Assembly (NCBI GenBank): GCA_900769985.1
Contig: CAAGIS010000115.1
Coordinates: forward strand, 24,525 to 88,524
Reading direction: 5' to 3'
Length of the DNA stretch: 64,000 nucleotides
Source: Spirochaetia bacterium
GTDB taxonomy: Bacteria; Spirochaetota; Spirochaetia; Treponematales; Treponemataceae
Under the pieces are notes generated by a model. It was not told the DNA's origin and searched no databases. It was given only the letters and a program-made list of their open reading frames with translations. A program made the position numbers and the translations under genes. This document shows positions 28,119 through 36,305 of the stretch, in pieces (within the stretch, counting starts at the first letter, position 1; each line of letters opens with the position of its first letter).

Positions 28119-28147
28119 TGTGGATAACTTGTTGAATATGTGGATAA
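28119..28147. promoter_or_regulatory. Two perfect DnaA boxes
   Basis: TGTGGATAA occurs at 28119-28127 and again at 28139-28147, same orientation, start to start 20 bp (about two helical turns). The surrounding sequence has related half-sites (TTTTCAACA, TTGTTGAAT) and an inverted pair ACAAGTT/AACTTGT around the first box. The first parS-like site starts 9 bp later. Confidence 0.75.
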
Positions 28148-28155
28148 GTTCAAAT

Positions 28156-28171
28156 TGTTTCACGTTAAACA
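28156..28171. promoter_or_regulatory. parS-like site 1
   Basis: TGTTTCACGTTAAACA, 15 of 16 bases of the canonical ParB site TGTTTCACGTGAAACA. It is the first of four within 500 bp and is identical to site 3. Confidence 0.8.
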
Positions 28172-28315
28172 TTTTAAAAAAAATATAAGTTTCATTTTGT
28201 CATAAAAACCAAATCAAAAGAAAAAATTATGTGTTTTATTCGTGAGTAATGTTTAATACTCCAACTCTTCCGTTGTATAAGGGATATTAAATCTGACAGC
28301 AATACCTTTTAAGAA

Positions 28316-28351
28316 TCAACATACCTTGATGCTTGCAACAAGGTATGTTGA
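28316..28351. repeat. Perfect 13-bp inverted repeat (hairpin)
   Basis: Arms TCAACATACCTTG (28316-28328) and CAAGGTATGTTGA (28339-28351) with a 10-nt loop. No T-run follows, so it is not an ordinary terminator. It lies between parS-like sites 1 and 2. Confidence 0.65.
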
Positions 28352-28364
28352 CTTACAAACTTTC

Positions 28365-28418
28365 TTAAGTATTTAAATATGAAAAAATCATTTGTATCAA
28401 TTTAGTTTAAATACTTAA
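28365..28418. repeat. Perfect 13-bp AT-rich inverted repeat
   Basis: Arms TTAAGTATTTAAA (28365-28377) and TTTAAATACTTAA (28406-28418) with 28 bp between them, immediately before parS-like site 2. It could be a protein-binding pair or a cruciform-prone melting element. Confidence 0.55.
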
Positions 28419-28426
28419 AAACAGAT

Positions 28427-28442
28427 TGTTTTACGTGAAACA
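28427..28442. promoter_or_regulatory. parS-like site 2
   Basis: TGTTTTACGTGAAACA, 15 of 16 bases of the canonical ParB site (position 6 C to T). Confidence 0.75.
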
Positions 28443-28589
28443 TTTTTAATAATTAAGATGTGAGCAGGTAAAACAAAAGTTTAATAAAATTGATATATCT
28501 GCAATAAGAAAGTTTTTAATCAATTAAAATAGCGAAAAGTTATTTAAAAATTATAAAGGTTTTTACATAACTTTTAGAATAGTAATAAT

Positions 28590-28605
28590 TGTTTCACGTT
28601 AAACA
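28590..28605. promoter_or_regulatory. parS-like site 3
   Basis: TGTTTCACGTTAAACA, 15 of 16 bases of the canonical ParB site and identical to site 1. Confidence 0.8.
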
Positions 28606-28635
28606 TTTTCAACTTAACTATTTTGTTCATCAAAA

Positions 28636-28651
28636 TGTTTCACATGAAACA
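28636..28651. promoter_or_regulatory. parS-like site 4
   Basis: TGTTTCACATGAAACA, 15 of 16 bases of the canonical ParB site (position 9 G to A). It lies 30 bp after site 3, in phase on the helix if a 10.5-bp turn is assumed for 46 bp start to start. Confidence 0.8.
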
Positions 28652-28791
28652 ATAATCTAAATTACTAATATTAGGTAAAATATTCTAAATACAAAAATTA
28701 GTAAAAACAAAGATTGTATTTAAACTAACAAACGGTCGTGAATGAAATTATATATAACCGTTCATTAGTTTATATCAAACAAGATTGTCTA

Positions 28792-28835
28792 AGGAAACAC
28801 TGAATAAATCCTATCTGAGAATTTTTCAGTGTTAA
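28792..28835. repeat. Dispersed hairpin repeat, copy B
   Basis: Arms AACACTGAA (28796-28804) and TTCAGTGTT (28825-28833), same arm spacing as copy A. A 16-nt part (TAAGGAAACACTGAAT, from 28790) recurs exactly in inverted orientation at 58955-58970. Confidence 0.65.
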
Positions 28836-28903
28836 TTTTAGAAATAATATTTTTAGAGTTTTTAGTTTAAAGAAATTGTTTTAGGTATTCGATATATAAA
28901 AAT

Positions 28904-29461
28904 ATGAGCATTCATAAATTTGAAACTGACAGAATTATTTTGAGACCTCTTGCAAAAACAGATATTGAATCGGTGTACGAATATAATTCAGATTATGAAG
29001 TTATAAAATATATGCATGAACTTTCTGTAAAGCCAGACGAAATCGTTCCATATAAAAAAACAGAATTATTTTTAGAAACTGTTGAAAAGGAATGGAAAAA
29101 AGAAAATCCCTCTTTTTATGAATTTGCAGTTGAAATAAAATCCAGTCCTCAAAAAATGATAGGTAATGTTTGTGTGTATTTGAATGAAGATAAAACAGAA
29201 GGTGAACTTGGCTGGTCGTTTAACAGAAATTTTCATGGCAAAGGATATGCAACAGAAGCTGCTATGATTGTTAAAAAATTTGCTTTTGAAATATTAAAAG
29301 TAAAACGTCTTATAGCCCGATGTGACGAAAGAAATATTCCCTCAGAGAGAGTTATGCAAAAAATCGGGTTAAAACTTCTTTGGGAACATGGTTATAGAAA
29401 ATATCCGAATACATGCGAAGAAGCAACAGAAAAAATGTACTATGAAGATAACAAAGACTGA
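28904..29461 (+). CDS. GNAT-family acetyltransferase (RimJ/RimL type)
   Basis: 185 residues of the RimJ/RimL-like GNAT fold: FETDRIILRPLAKTDIESVYEY at the start, the ELGWSFNRNFHGKGYATEA acetyl-CoA loop (about 105-125; Q/RxxGxG/A variant HGKGYA) and the late strand IARCDERNIPSERVMQKIGL. These enzymes acetylate N-termini, small amines or antibiotics; the substrate is unknown. It stands alone on the far side of the non-coding block. No clear ribosome binding site lies before the ATG. Confidence 0.85.
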   Translation: MSIHKFETDRIILRPLAKTDIESVYEYNSDYEVIKYMHELSVKPDEIVPYKKTELFLETVEKEWKKENPSFYEFAVEIKSSPQKMIGNVCVYLNEDKTEGELGWSFNRNFHGKGYATEAAMIVKKFAFEILKVKRLIARCDERNIPSERVMQKIGLKLLWEHGYRKYPNTCEEATEKMYYEDNKD

Positions 29462-29509
29462 GTTGTTTTAATGTTTGTAAAGAATTTGGAATTTACAGGC
29501 GCTATTTTC

Positions 29510-29538
29510 TTGATATAAAAAAATGAATATCTTATAAT
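29510..29538 (+). promoter_or_regulatory. Promoter directly at the GerMN gene start
   Basis: -35 TTGATA (29510-29515), 17-bp spacer and -10 TATAAT (29533-29538). The ATG lies only 7 nt after the -10 box, so the transcript is predicted to start at or next to the start codon (leaderless). Confidence 0.65.
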
Positions 29539-29545
29539 ATAATCT

Positions 29546-30358
29546 ATGGGTGGAAAGAATAAACAAAAAACCGGCTTGCTTTTATCTTGCTGGATTTTGC
29601 TTGCATTGCTTTTGATAATTTTTTTCTTTGTAAAAAAAGACGCTATTTTTTCAAATCTTAAGCAGACAAATTTTTTTGAACGTGTTGGTGGCAAAACTCC
29701 TGAGTTTATAGAAAAATATGAAACTCAGAAGCCAAAAGAATCAAACGGCTTGCTTGATGTTGAAGTTATGCCGGGACCAGAAGAAATTGCTTCAGTAACA
29801 GAAGTCAGTAACGTTGAACAGGAATCTGGTTTGCAGGAAATTCAAGTTGAAAAGCAAATTTCTTCAGTGGAAGAAAATCAGCGCACAGAAACAAAGCCGG
29901 AAGTGAAAAAAGAAAAGACAGACAAGCCGGTTCAAAAAACGAAAGTAAATCTTTGTTTTGTTTATGTTGATTCAGACGGAACTGTCGTGCGGAAAATTAT
30001 TCCTCGTGAAATTGAAAAAACAAATGCACCGTTAACAAATACAATAAAGGCATTGCTTCAAGGTCCGTTAAATAATGAGAAAAACTGTATGAGTCTGATT
30101 CCATCGGGAACAAAGCTTTTAAGTGCTTCTGTAAAAGATGGAATTGCAACTTTAAATTTCAGTCAGGATTTTGAATTTGGCGGAATAAATGCAGACAGTT
30201 ATCGTGCCCAGTTGATGCAGATTGTATATACGGCAACAGAGTTTTCAACAGTTGAGAGCGTTCAGTTTTTGATAGAAGGTCAGCGTAAAGAATATATGGG
30301 CAGTGAAGAACTTCAGATTTGGATTGGTTCTCCGTATACAAGAAATAATTTTAAATAG
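29546..30358 (+). CDS. GerMN-domain membrane-anchored protein
   Basis: 270 residues: an N-terminal membrane anchor (about 10-32, LLSCWILLALLLIIFFFV), a Glu/Lys-rich linker (about 50-130) and a GerMN domain (about 135-260). The domain has LTNTIKALLQGPLNNEKNCMSLIPSGTKLLSASVKDGIATLNFSQDF and VESVQFLIEG split over its strands. GerMN domains occur in GerM and in lipoproteins of non-sporulating bacteria and are linked to cell wall binding. This one should face the periplasm. No ribosome binding site is present; see the adjoining promoter. Confidence 0.85.
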   Translation: MGGKNKQKTGLLLSCWILLALLLIIFFFVKKDAIFSNLKQTNFFERVGGKTPEFIEKYETQKPKESNGLLDVEVMPGPEEIASVTEVSNVEQESGLQEIQVEKQISSVEENQRTETKPEVKKEKTDKPVQKTKVNLCFVYVDSDGTVVRKIIPREIEKTNAPLTNTIKALLQGPLNNEKNCMSLIPSGTKLLSASVKDGIATLNFSQDFEFGGINADSYRAQLMQIVYTATEFSTVESVQFLIEGQRKEYMGSEELQIWIGSPYTRNNFK

Positions 30359-30365
30359 GAAAAAA

Positions 30366-30495
30366 ATGAGTTTGACAGTAAATCTATATTATTCTGGATA
30401 TTCATCATAAATCTCCGATGATGAAGACTATAGCAGAATTTCGGGAAAAATATAAACTTCACCTTAAAGTAGAAAGATATACAGAGGCAGAATAA
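30366..30495 (+). pseudogene. Remnant of an antibiotic-biosynthesis-monooxygenase-type protein
   Basis: The start reads MSLTVNLYYSGYS, typical of small ABM-domain quinol monooxygenase-like proteins, then a stop. In the +1 frame just before that stop, the typical C-terminus appears: HHKSPMMKTIAEFREKYKL followed by HLKVERYTEAE and a stop at 30495. About 60 central residues are missing and the frame is broken, so an internal deletion has destroyed the gene. It lies between the GerMN gene and tex. Confidence 0.7.
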
Positions 30496-30572
30496 AAAAT
30501 TCTTAATAGCTGGGAAATATTGAAAATTAATACTTTACTAGTTTTTCAATTTCTCGTAGAATTAACGGCATT

Positions 30573-32969
30573 ATGGAATTTACACAAGAAAAAATTGACT
30601 CGTTGATTGTAAACGAAGTCGATATTATGAAAAAAATTGCTGATGAATTGAATATAAAAGTTCAGCAAGTCAGCGCGGTTATTTCTCTGGTTGAAGAAGG
30701 ATGTACAATCCCATTCATTTCACGCTATCGTAAAGAAAAACACGGTTCGCTCGATGAACTTCAAGTTCGTAACTGCGACCATCTGTTTAAATCATATAAA
30801 AATATAGAAGAACGCCGCATAGAAATTGTCAAAGGAATTTTTAATCAAGGAAAGCTTACGGAAAGTCTGTACAACGCAGCGATGAGTGCTTCGACTTTAA
30901 CTGAACTTGAAGATTTGTGGGCTCCGTTCAAGAAAAAGAAAAAGACTCGTGGAATGGTTGCAATCGAGAAAGGTCTTGACCCTCTGGCAGATGCAATGCT
31001 TGAATTAAACGATAAAGATTTTGAAGCAAAAGCTGCAGAATTTATAAAAACAGACAACGAAGATTCTGCGCTTAATGTAGCTACTGTTGACGAAGCAATT
31101 ACAGGTGCAAAAGACATTGTTGCAGAACGTGTTTCTCAGGATACAAAGAACCGTGCTGCAATTCTTGATTTCTATGTAAAAGAAGGAAACATCGTAACAA
31201 AGGGAATTGTTCCTGAAGGACAGGACGAAGAAACTGCACAAAAAACTTCTACTTATCAAATGTATTGGGATTATACAGAGCCGTTGAATCAGGTAAAACC
31301 TCATCGTATTCTTGCTATAAACCGTGCTGAGCGTGAAGGAGCGCTTGAAGTTACGATTGATGTAGACGTTGAAGGTGCAATTGATTTGCTAAAGAAGAGA
31401 GCCGTAATCAACAATAAATATCATGCAGAAGCAATAGAAGACGGTGTTATCCGCCTGCTTTCTCCAGCAGTAATTCGTGAAATCCGCTCTAACGAAACTG
31501 ATGAAGCTGATGCACATGGAATAGGAATTTTCAGTGAAAATTTGAAAAATCTTCTTATGACCCAGCCGATAAAAGGAAGCCGTGTATTAGGAATTGACCC
31601 GGGAATCCGTACGGGAACAAAATGTGCTGCTCTTGATGAAACAGGAAAATACCTCGGATATTTTTTAATTAAACAGGTAACAGATCCGGAGGGAAGTTAT
31701 AAAGCAATAAATGATGCAATCGATAAATATGACATTCAGGTTGTAGCAGTTGGAAACGGAACTGGCAGTCAGGAAGTTCAGGCTATCGTAAGCAAAGTAA
31801 TAAGCGAAAATTACAGTGATGTAATGTATACTGTTGTAGATGAGTCAGGTGCTTCTGTATATTCTGCAAGTGATGTTGCGCGTGAAGAATTCCCTGATTT
31901 GGATTTGACAATTCGTGGCGCAATTTCTATGGGACGACGTTTGCAAGATCCGCTGGCAGAACTTGTAAAAATTGATCCAAAGGCAATCGGTGTCGGACTT
32001 TACCAGCACGATGTCAATCAGAAACGGCTGTCAGATACTTTGGACGAAGTTGTCGGTTCTGTAGTAAATCAGGTCGGTGTAAATCTAAATACTGCAAGTT
32101 ATATGCTTTTAAAATATGTGTCGGGAATTAACTCTTCGACTGCAAAAAAAATTGTTGCATATCGCGATGCAAACGGAAAAATTACGAGCCGCGAAGAATT
32201 AAAAAAAGTTCCGGGACTTGGACCAAAAGCTTTTGAACAGTGTGCAGGATTTTTGAAAATTGCAGAAAGTTCTGATCCACTTGATAATACCTGGGTTCAT
32301 CCTGAAAATTATGAAGCAGCACGCGAGGTTCTTCCGTTAATTCAAAAAGGCGAAAAGGTGCCTTCAGATTTAATTAAGCAGATTGCAGAAAAATATAATC
32401 TGGGTGAAACGACTGTAAATGATATTGTTGAAGAATTGCAGAAACCAAATCGCGATCCTCGTGACGGTTATCCGGCTCCAATCATGCAGAAAGGTGTAGT
32501 CCAGTTTGAAGACCTTAAAGAAGGAATGAAGGTAACTGGAAAAATAAAAAATGTTGTAGATTTTGGTGCATTCGTTGATATCGGTTTGCATGAAACAGGT
32601 TTGATTCATGTAAGTGAGTTGAGTGATGATTTTGTAAAAGATCCGATGGAAGTCGTTAAAGTTGGTGATGTCCGTGAATTTACGATTATCGCTCTTGATA
32701 AAGACAGACGGCGTATAAGCCTTTCTTTAAAAAGCGATGCAGCAAATAGAATTGAACATAACGGAATGGGCGCAAAACCTGCTTCAATTGGTGCTAAAAA
32801 AATTGTCGTTGTAAAAAAATCTGCCGGAAATTCTACAAACGATAAAAAGTCAAAAGATGCAAATTATCAGAACCGCGACAGAAATAATGACAGAAGAAGC
32901 CAGCGCCAGTATGAAGGCAGTGACGACGGAATGAGTTATAATCCGTTTGCGGCTTTGTTGAAAAAGTAA
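30573..32969 (+). CDS. tex: Tex-family RNA-binding transcription accessory protein
   Basis: 798 residues: helical N-terminal Tex region (about 1-310), YqgF/RuvX-like nuclease-fold domain (about 330-450, VLGIDPGIRTGTKCAALDE), helix-hairpin-helix motifs (KYVSGINSSTAKKIVAYRD, KKVPGLGPKAFEQCAGFL) and an S1 RNA-binding domain (about 650-720, GMKVTGKIKNVVDFGAFVDIG). A low-complexity Asn/Arg/Ser tail (about 740-798) follows. Tex binds structured nucleic acids and affects transcription and stress tolerance. The ATG lies about 10 nt after a possible -10 (TAGAAT, 30557) and has no ribosome binding site. Confidence 0.95.
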   Translation: MEFTQEKIDSLIVNEVDIMKKIADELNIKVQQVSAVISLVEEGCTIPFISRYRKEKHGSLDELQVRNCDHLFKSYKNIEERRIEIVKGIFNQGKLTESLYNAAMSASTLTELEDLWAPFKKKKKTRGMVAIEKGLDPLADAMLELNDKDFEAKAAEFIKTDNEDSALNVATVDEAITGAKDIVAERVSQDTKNRAAILDFYVKEGNIVTKGIVPEGQDEETAQKTSTYQMYWDYTEPLNQVKPHRILAINRAEREGALEVTIDVDVEGAIDLLKKRAVINNKYHAEAIEDGVIRLLSPAVIREIRSNETDEADAHGIGIFSENLKNLLMTQPIKGSRVLGIDPGIRTGTKCAALDETGKYLGYFLIKQVTDPEGSYKAINDAIDKYDIQVVAVGNGTGSQEVQAIVSKVISENYSDVMYTVVDESGASVYSASDVAREEFPDLDLTIRGAISMGRRLQDPLAELVKIDPKAIGVGLYQHDVNQKRLSDTLDEVVGSVVNQVGVNLNTASYMLLKYVSGINSSTAKKIVAYRDANGKITSREELKKVPGLGPKAFEQCAGFLKIAESSDPLDNTWVHPENYEAAREVLPLIQKGEKVPSDLIKQIAEKYNLGETTVNDIVEELQKPNRDPRDGYPAPIMQKGVVQFEDLKEGMKVTGKIKNVVDFGAFVDIGLHETGLIHVSELSDDFVKDPMEVVKVGDVREFTIIALDKDRRRISLSLKSDAANRIEHNGMGAKPASIGAKKIVVVKKSAGNSTNDKKSKDANYQNRDRNNDRRSQRQYEGSDDGMSYNPFAALLKK

Positions 32970-33007
32970 TTTTCAAATAATTGATTTTATTATGAGGGGA
33001 TATAAAA

Positions 33008-34249
33008 ATGTCGCCACAAGTGCCTAATACAGAGATTATTCTGCAAATACTATTGTCTGTCGGTATTATAGTTATTGTTGCCAAATATTTTGGTGTACTT
33101 GCAAAAAAAATTGGAATTCCGCAGGTTGCAGGAATGATTGTTGCAGGTCTTTTGCTTCGTTTTATTCCGTGGTTCCGTAATTTTGGCGGAACAGATGCAA
33201 ACATAATTTATAATGAAGCGAACCAGTTTATTTCGTACATGGCAGAAATAGGCGTAATTCTCATTATGTTTTCTGCCGGATTAAGTACGAATATAAAGTC
33301 TCTCGTAAAATCAGGAGTAAAAGCCACTTTAATTGCCTGTTGTGGAGTTATAGTTCCGCTTATATTTGGTACGATAATGGCCTTTTGTTTTTGGGGATTT
33401 GACGGTTGGGGAACTCTGAACTTTTTCAAATGTGTCTTTATCGGAACTATTCTGACGGCAACTTCCGTGAGTATTTCTGTAGCGGTCTTAAAAGAATTTG
33501 GTAAGATAAAAAGTGATGTCGGTCAGACAATTATAAGTGCGGCGATTATTGATGATGTAATCGGAATTATTGTCCTTACGATTGTACTTGGAGTAAGTTC
33601 CGGTAAGGGCGGATATTTCGGGATTATTTTAAAAACACTGGCGTTTTTTGTCTGTGCCATTATTGCAGGATATTTTATTCATCGGTTTTTTAAATGGTAT
33701 GATAACCGCCATCCTCATTCACGGAGAATTCCGATTTATGCGCTGGGGTGTGCATTGATTTTTGCTTTCTGTGCCGAGAAATTTTTTGGAATTGCAGATA
33801 TTACAGGAGCTTACATTGCAGGAATTGTATTATGCAGTTTGAGTGATGCTTCATATATGGAATCAAAAATTGATATAAATTCGTATATGTTTTTTAGTCC
33901 GATTTTTTTTGCAAGTATTGGATTAAAAACGAATTTGTCTGGTTTTGATTTGAGCCTTTTATGGTTTGCGATTGCATTTGTTTTTACAGGCTGTATTTCA
34001 AAAATTGTCGGCTGCAGCGGAATTTCAAAGATTCTCGGGTTTTCCTGGAAAGAGTCGTACCAGATTGGACTTGGGATGATGGTTCGCGGAGAGGTTGCAC
34101 TGATTGTAGCTACAAAAGGGCTTTCTGTCGGTTTGATTGAATCAAAATATTTTACTTCTGTAATTCTTTTGATAATTGTTTCTTCAATGCTTGTTCCGAT
34201 TCTTTTAAAGAAAGCGTTTATTGAAAAAGATTCAGCCTCAGTACTTTAG
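33008..34249 (+). CDS. Cation:proton antiporter (CPA2 family)
   Basis: 413 residues with about 12 membrane helices of the NapA/KefB-like sodium/hydrogen exchanger fold. Typical segments are KIGIPQVAGMIVAGLLL, the helix with SAAIIDDVIGIIVLTIVLG (the Asp-Asp ion-binding motif, about 178-185) and the late GLGMMVRGEVALIVATKGL. There is no C-terminal RCK/TrkA domain. It should export sodium or potassium in exchange for protons across the inner membrane. A GAGGGG ribosome binding site precedes the start. It runs tail to tail into argA with a 32-bp overlap. Confidence 0.92.
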   Translation: MSPQVPNTEIILQILLSVGIIVIVAKYFGVLAKKIGIPQVAGMIVAGLLLRFIPWFRNFGGTDANIIYNEANQFISYMAEIGVILIMFSAGLSTNIKSLVKSGVKATLIACCGVIVPLIFGTIMAFCFWGFDGWGTLNFFKCVFIGTILTATSVSISVAVLKEFGKIKSDVGQTIISAAIIDDVIGIIVLTIVLGVSSGKGGYFGIILKTLAFFVCAIIAGYFIHRFFKWYDNRHPHSRRIPIYALGCALIFAFCAEKFFGIADITGAYIAGIVLCSLSDASYMESKIDINSYMFFSPIFFASIGLKTNLSGFDLSLLWFAIAFVFTGCISKIVGCSGISKILGFSWKESYQIGLGMMVRGEVALIVATKGLSVGLIESKYFTSVILLIIVSSMLVPILLKKAFIEKDSASVL

Positions 34250-35588
34250 AGTTGCGTTTTGGAGTCCAAAGCTTTTTTCGTTCTGGAGGAAGTGATTCTA
34301 TAGAATCTTCTTTGAATCCAAGTTTTTCAAACCAGTCTGCAGTTTGTGTCGTGAGAACGAATACAGATTGCAGACTTTTTTCTTTTGCCTTTTTCAATAG
34401 AAAATTGATTAATTTTACGCCGATTCCCAGTTTACTGTAAGACTCGTCAACAGCAACAGCAGCAATTTCTGCTTCTGAATTATTATAGATATGCAGTGCA
34501 GCACAGGCATGAATTCCGCCGTCGACTTGATAGACTACGTAATCGTCAAGTTTTTCTGCAAGTTGTGCTTTTGTGCGTGGCAGAAGAATTTCGCGTTTGA
34601 CAAAAGGATCCATCAATGACAGGACGCTGGAAATGTCATTCAATGTCATTGATTTGAAACCTGAATATTCATCGTTGTAAATCATAGTACCAGAACCGAT
34701 ACTTGAAAAAATTTCGCAAGGCAAAATACCGTCTATAAATCCGTCAAGAATATGAACGCGCGAAACGCCGTTTTTGCAGGCATCCTGTGCAAGTTCAAAT
34801 AAGCTGATAAGTTTTTCTTCGTTTGAGATTTCTTTTGTCCCGGAATTTGCATTTGTAAGATGTTTGTTTAATGCAATGAAATCAGACAGTTCGTTCAGGT
34901 TCATTGCGGGAATATTGTTTTCCTGCGTTAAGTTCAATTCATCAGGGATAGAAAATATTTGAGGGTCAATCTGTGTTTTCGGGAGAATATAAAAAAGTTT
35001 GTCTGCATTCAGATTTTTTGCGATTTCTGTTGCGAGCGTGAGTGAAGAAAGATTGTATGGCTTTCCTGTTGCGCTCCAGCCGATGCACGGCAAAATCGGA
35101 ATGAATCCGTCGTCAAGAATTTCTTTTATGGAATCTGTCGAAATGCTTTCGATTTCACCAGTAGTTCCGTAATCAATTCCGTTAATGACACCTTTGCCGT
35201 GTGCTTTTACCCAGTTTCCGATTACGGCAGAAATTTTTTCGCCGGCAAAAGATGTCATAATTATATTTGAAACATCAAAGGCTGCCATTTTTATTAAAGG
35301 CATTGCATCTGCAGGCGTAATGCGTTCTCCGTTCTGGATTTTCCAGGAAATATTTGATTGTGAAAGGATTTCGTTAATGCGTTTGCGGCAACCAGGAATG
35401 ATTACGACATTTATTCCGCTTTCGTAAATCAAGCTTATGTCACGGATATGAGAAGGGAGCATTGAAGAATTTATGATTTCGTCATCAATGTAGATGACAG
35501 TAACTGCATTTTTAAAGACTTTTATATAGCGGATTACGTCGCGGATTTCTCTTGCTTTTTGCGTTATTTCTTGTGATTCTTTCTGCAT
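34218..35588 (-). CDS. argA: Amino-acid N-acetyltransferase (N-acetylglutamate synthase)
   Basis: 456 residues: an amino-acid-kinase-like domain (about 15-290) and a C-terminal GNAT domain (about 305-456, with VAVDESYSKLGIGVKLINFLLKKA as the acetyl-CoA site and TTQTADWFEKLGF). This is the ArgA layout. It makes N-acetylglutamate from glutamate and acetyl-CoA, the first step of arginine synthesis, and is usually feedback-inhibited by arginine through the kinase-like domain. Other arg genes are not in the window. Its 3' end overlaps the antiporter gene on the other strand. queH lies just upstream (3 bp), so the two probably share a transcript. Confidence 0.9.
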   Translation of the reverse strand: MQKESQEITQKAREIRDVIRYIKVFKNAVTVIYIDDEIINSSMLPSHIRDISLIYESGINVVIIPGCRKRINEILSQSNISWKIQNGERITPADAMPLIKMAAFDVSNIIMTSFAGEKISAVIGNWVKAHGKGVINGIDYGTTGEIESISTDSIKEILDDGFIPILPCIGWSATGKPYNLSSLTLATEIAKNLNADKLFYILPKTQIDPQIFSIPDELNLTQENNIPAMNLNELSDFIALNKHLTNANSGTKEISNEEKLISLFELAQDACKNGVSRVHILDGFIDGILPCEIFSSIGSGTMIYNDEYSGFKSMTLNDISSVLSLMDPFVKREILLPRTKAQLAEKLDDYVVYQVDGGIHACAALHIYNNSEAEIAAVAVDESYSKLGIGVKLINFLLKKAKEKSLQSVFVLTTQTADWFEKLGFKEDSIESLPPERKKLWTPKRNSKVLRLNLFQ

Positions 35589-35591
35589 ATT

Positions 35592-36278
35592 TTAATTATC
35601 GTCTTGTTTGCTGGTTTTGTTCATATTTTGCTTTGAAAAAATGCAGCCGCAATAGTCCTGCCTGTAAAGACCAAATTCTTTGCTAAGTTCCAGACTGCGT
35701 TTAAAGCCGCCTTTCTTTTTAAAATCACTTGTCAGGAATTTTGTATTTGTTTGAAAGTTTTTGGTATTTTCAAGTTCAAGTGATTTTCCGATTGTGTTTA
35801 TTTTTTGTGCATCTTTAAACGGGCTTATGGAAAGCGTTGTCGTAAACCAGTCAAAGTTGTTTTGACAGGCAAACTGATATGCTTTTTTCATTCTGAAAAA
35901 ATAACATCTCTGGCATCGTTCTCCTTTTTCTGCTTCTGTTTTTAATTCTGGTTCATTTTGGACATTTGTGGCATCAAAAAAATCTTGTGTATTATAAGGT
36001 TCTTCAATCAGCTGAATTTTTTCTGATGAAAATAAAAGTAAAAAATTTTTTAATTCTGTCAGGCGGCGGTTGTATTCTGCTTCCGGGTGAATGTTCGGAT
36101 TATAATAGAAAACTGTTATTTTAAAAAAGTTCAGCAGATATTCAAGTACGTAAGAGGAACAGGGCGCACAGCATGCATGCAAAAGCAAAGACGGCTTTTT
36201 GCCTTTTTGAAATGTCTTTGCTTTTGTTATAGAAGAAAGAATTGCGTCGAGTTCTTTTTGATAGTTTTGCTTATCCAT
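35592..36278 (-). CDS. queH: Epoxyqueuosine reductase QueH
   Basis: 228 residues of the QueH (DUF208) family. Three cysteine motifs are visible: HACCAPCSSYVL (about 33-44), GERCQRCYFFRMKKA (about 113-127) and a late YCGCIFS (about 210). These hold the iron-sulfur cluster and metal in the family. It catalyses the last step of queuosine formation in tRNA, reduction of epoxyqueuosine, as a non-orthologous replacement for QueG. The upstream neighbour is a queuosine precursor transporter, which supports salvage. Confidence 0.92.
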   Translation of the reverse strand: MDKQNYQKELDAILSSITKAKTFQKGKKPSLLLHACCAPCSSYVLEYLLNFFKITVFYYNPNIHPEAEYNRRLTELKNFLLLFSSEKIQLIEEPYNTQDFFDATNVQNEPELKTEAEKGERCQRCYFFRMKKAYQFACQNNFDWFTTTLSISPFKDAQKINTIGKSLELENTKNFQTNTKFLTSDFKKKGGFKRSLELSKEFGLYRQDYCGCIFSKQNMNKTSKQDDN

Positions 36279-36305
36279 TTCGATGTATTATAAAGCAGAT
36301 TTGTT

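Larger units (their letters stand above)
27768..28903. other. Non-coding origin-proximal block with parS and DnaA sites
   Basis: A gap of 1,136 bp between gyrA and the acetyltransferase gene without a credible coding region. It holds, in order, repeat copy A, the gyrA terminator, a small RNA candidate with promoter and terminator, two perfect DnaA boxes, four parS-like palindromes, two perfect 13-bp inverted repeats and repeat copy B. No parA or parB gene is inside the window. The density of replication and segregation signals suggests the centromere-like part of the origin. Confidence 0.75.

Noticed and set aside
27768..28903. parA/parB, tRNA or other gene in the non-coding block
   Set aside because: No ORF above about 60 residues with coding character and no cloverleaf pattern; the minus-strand ORF at 27910-28104 is low-complexity and crosses the small RNA unit.
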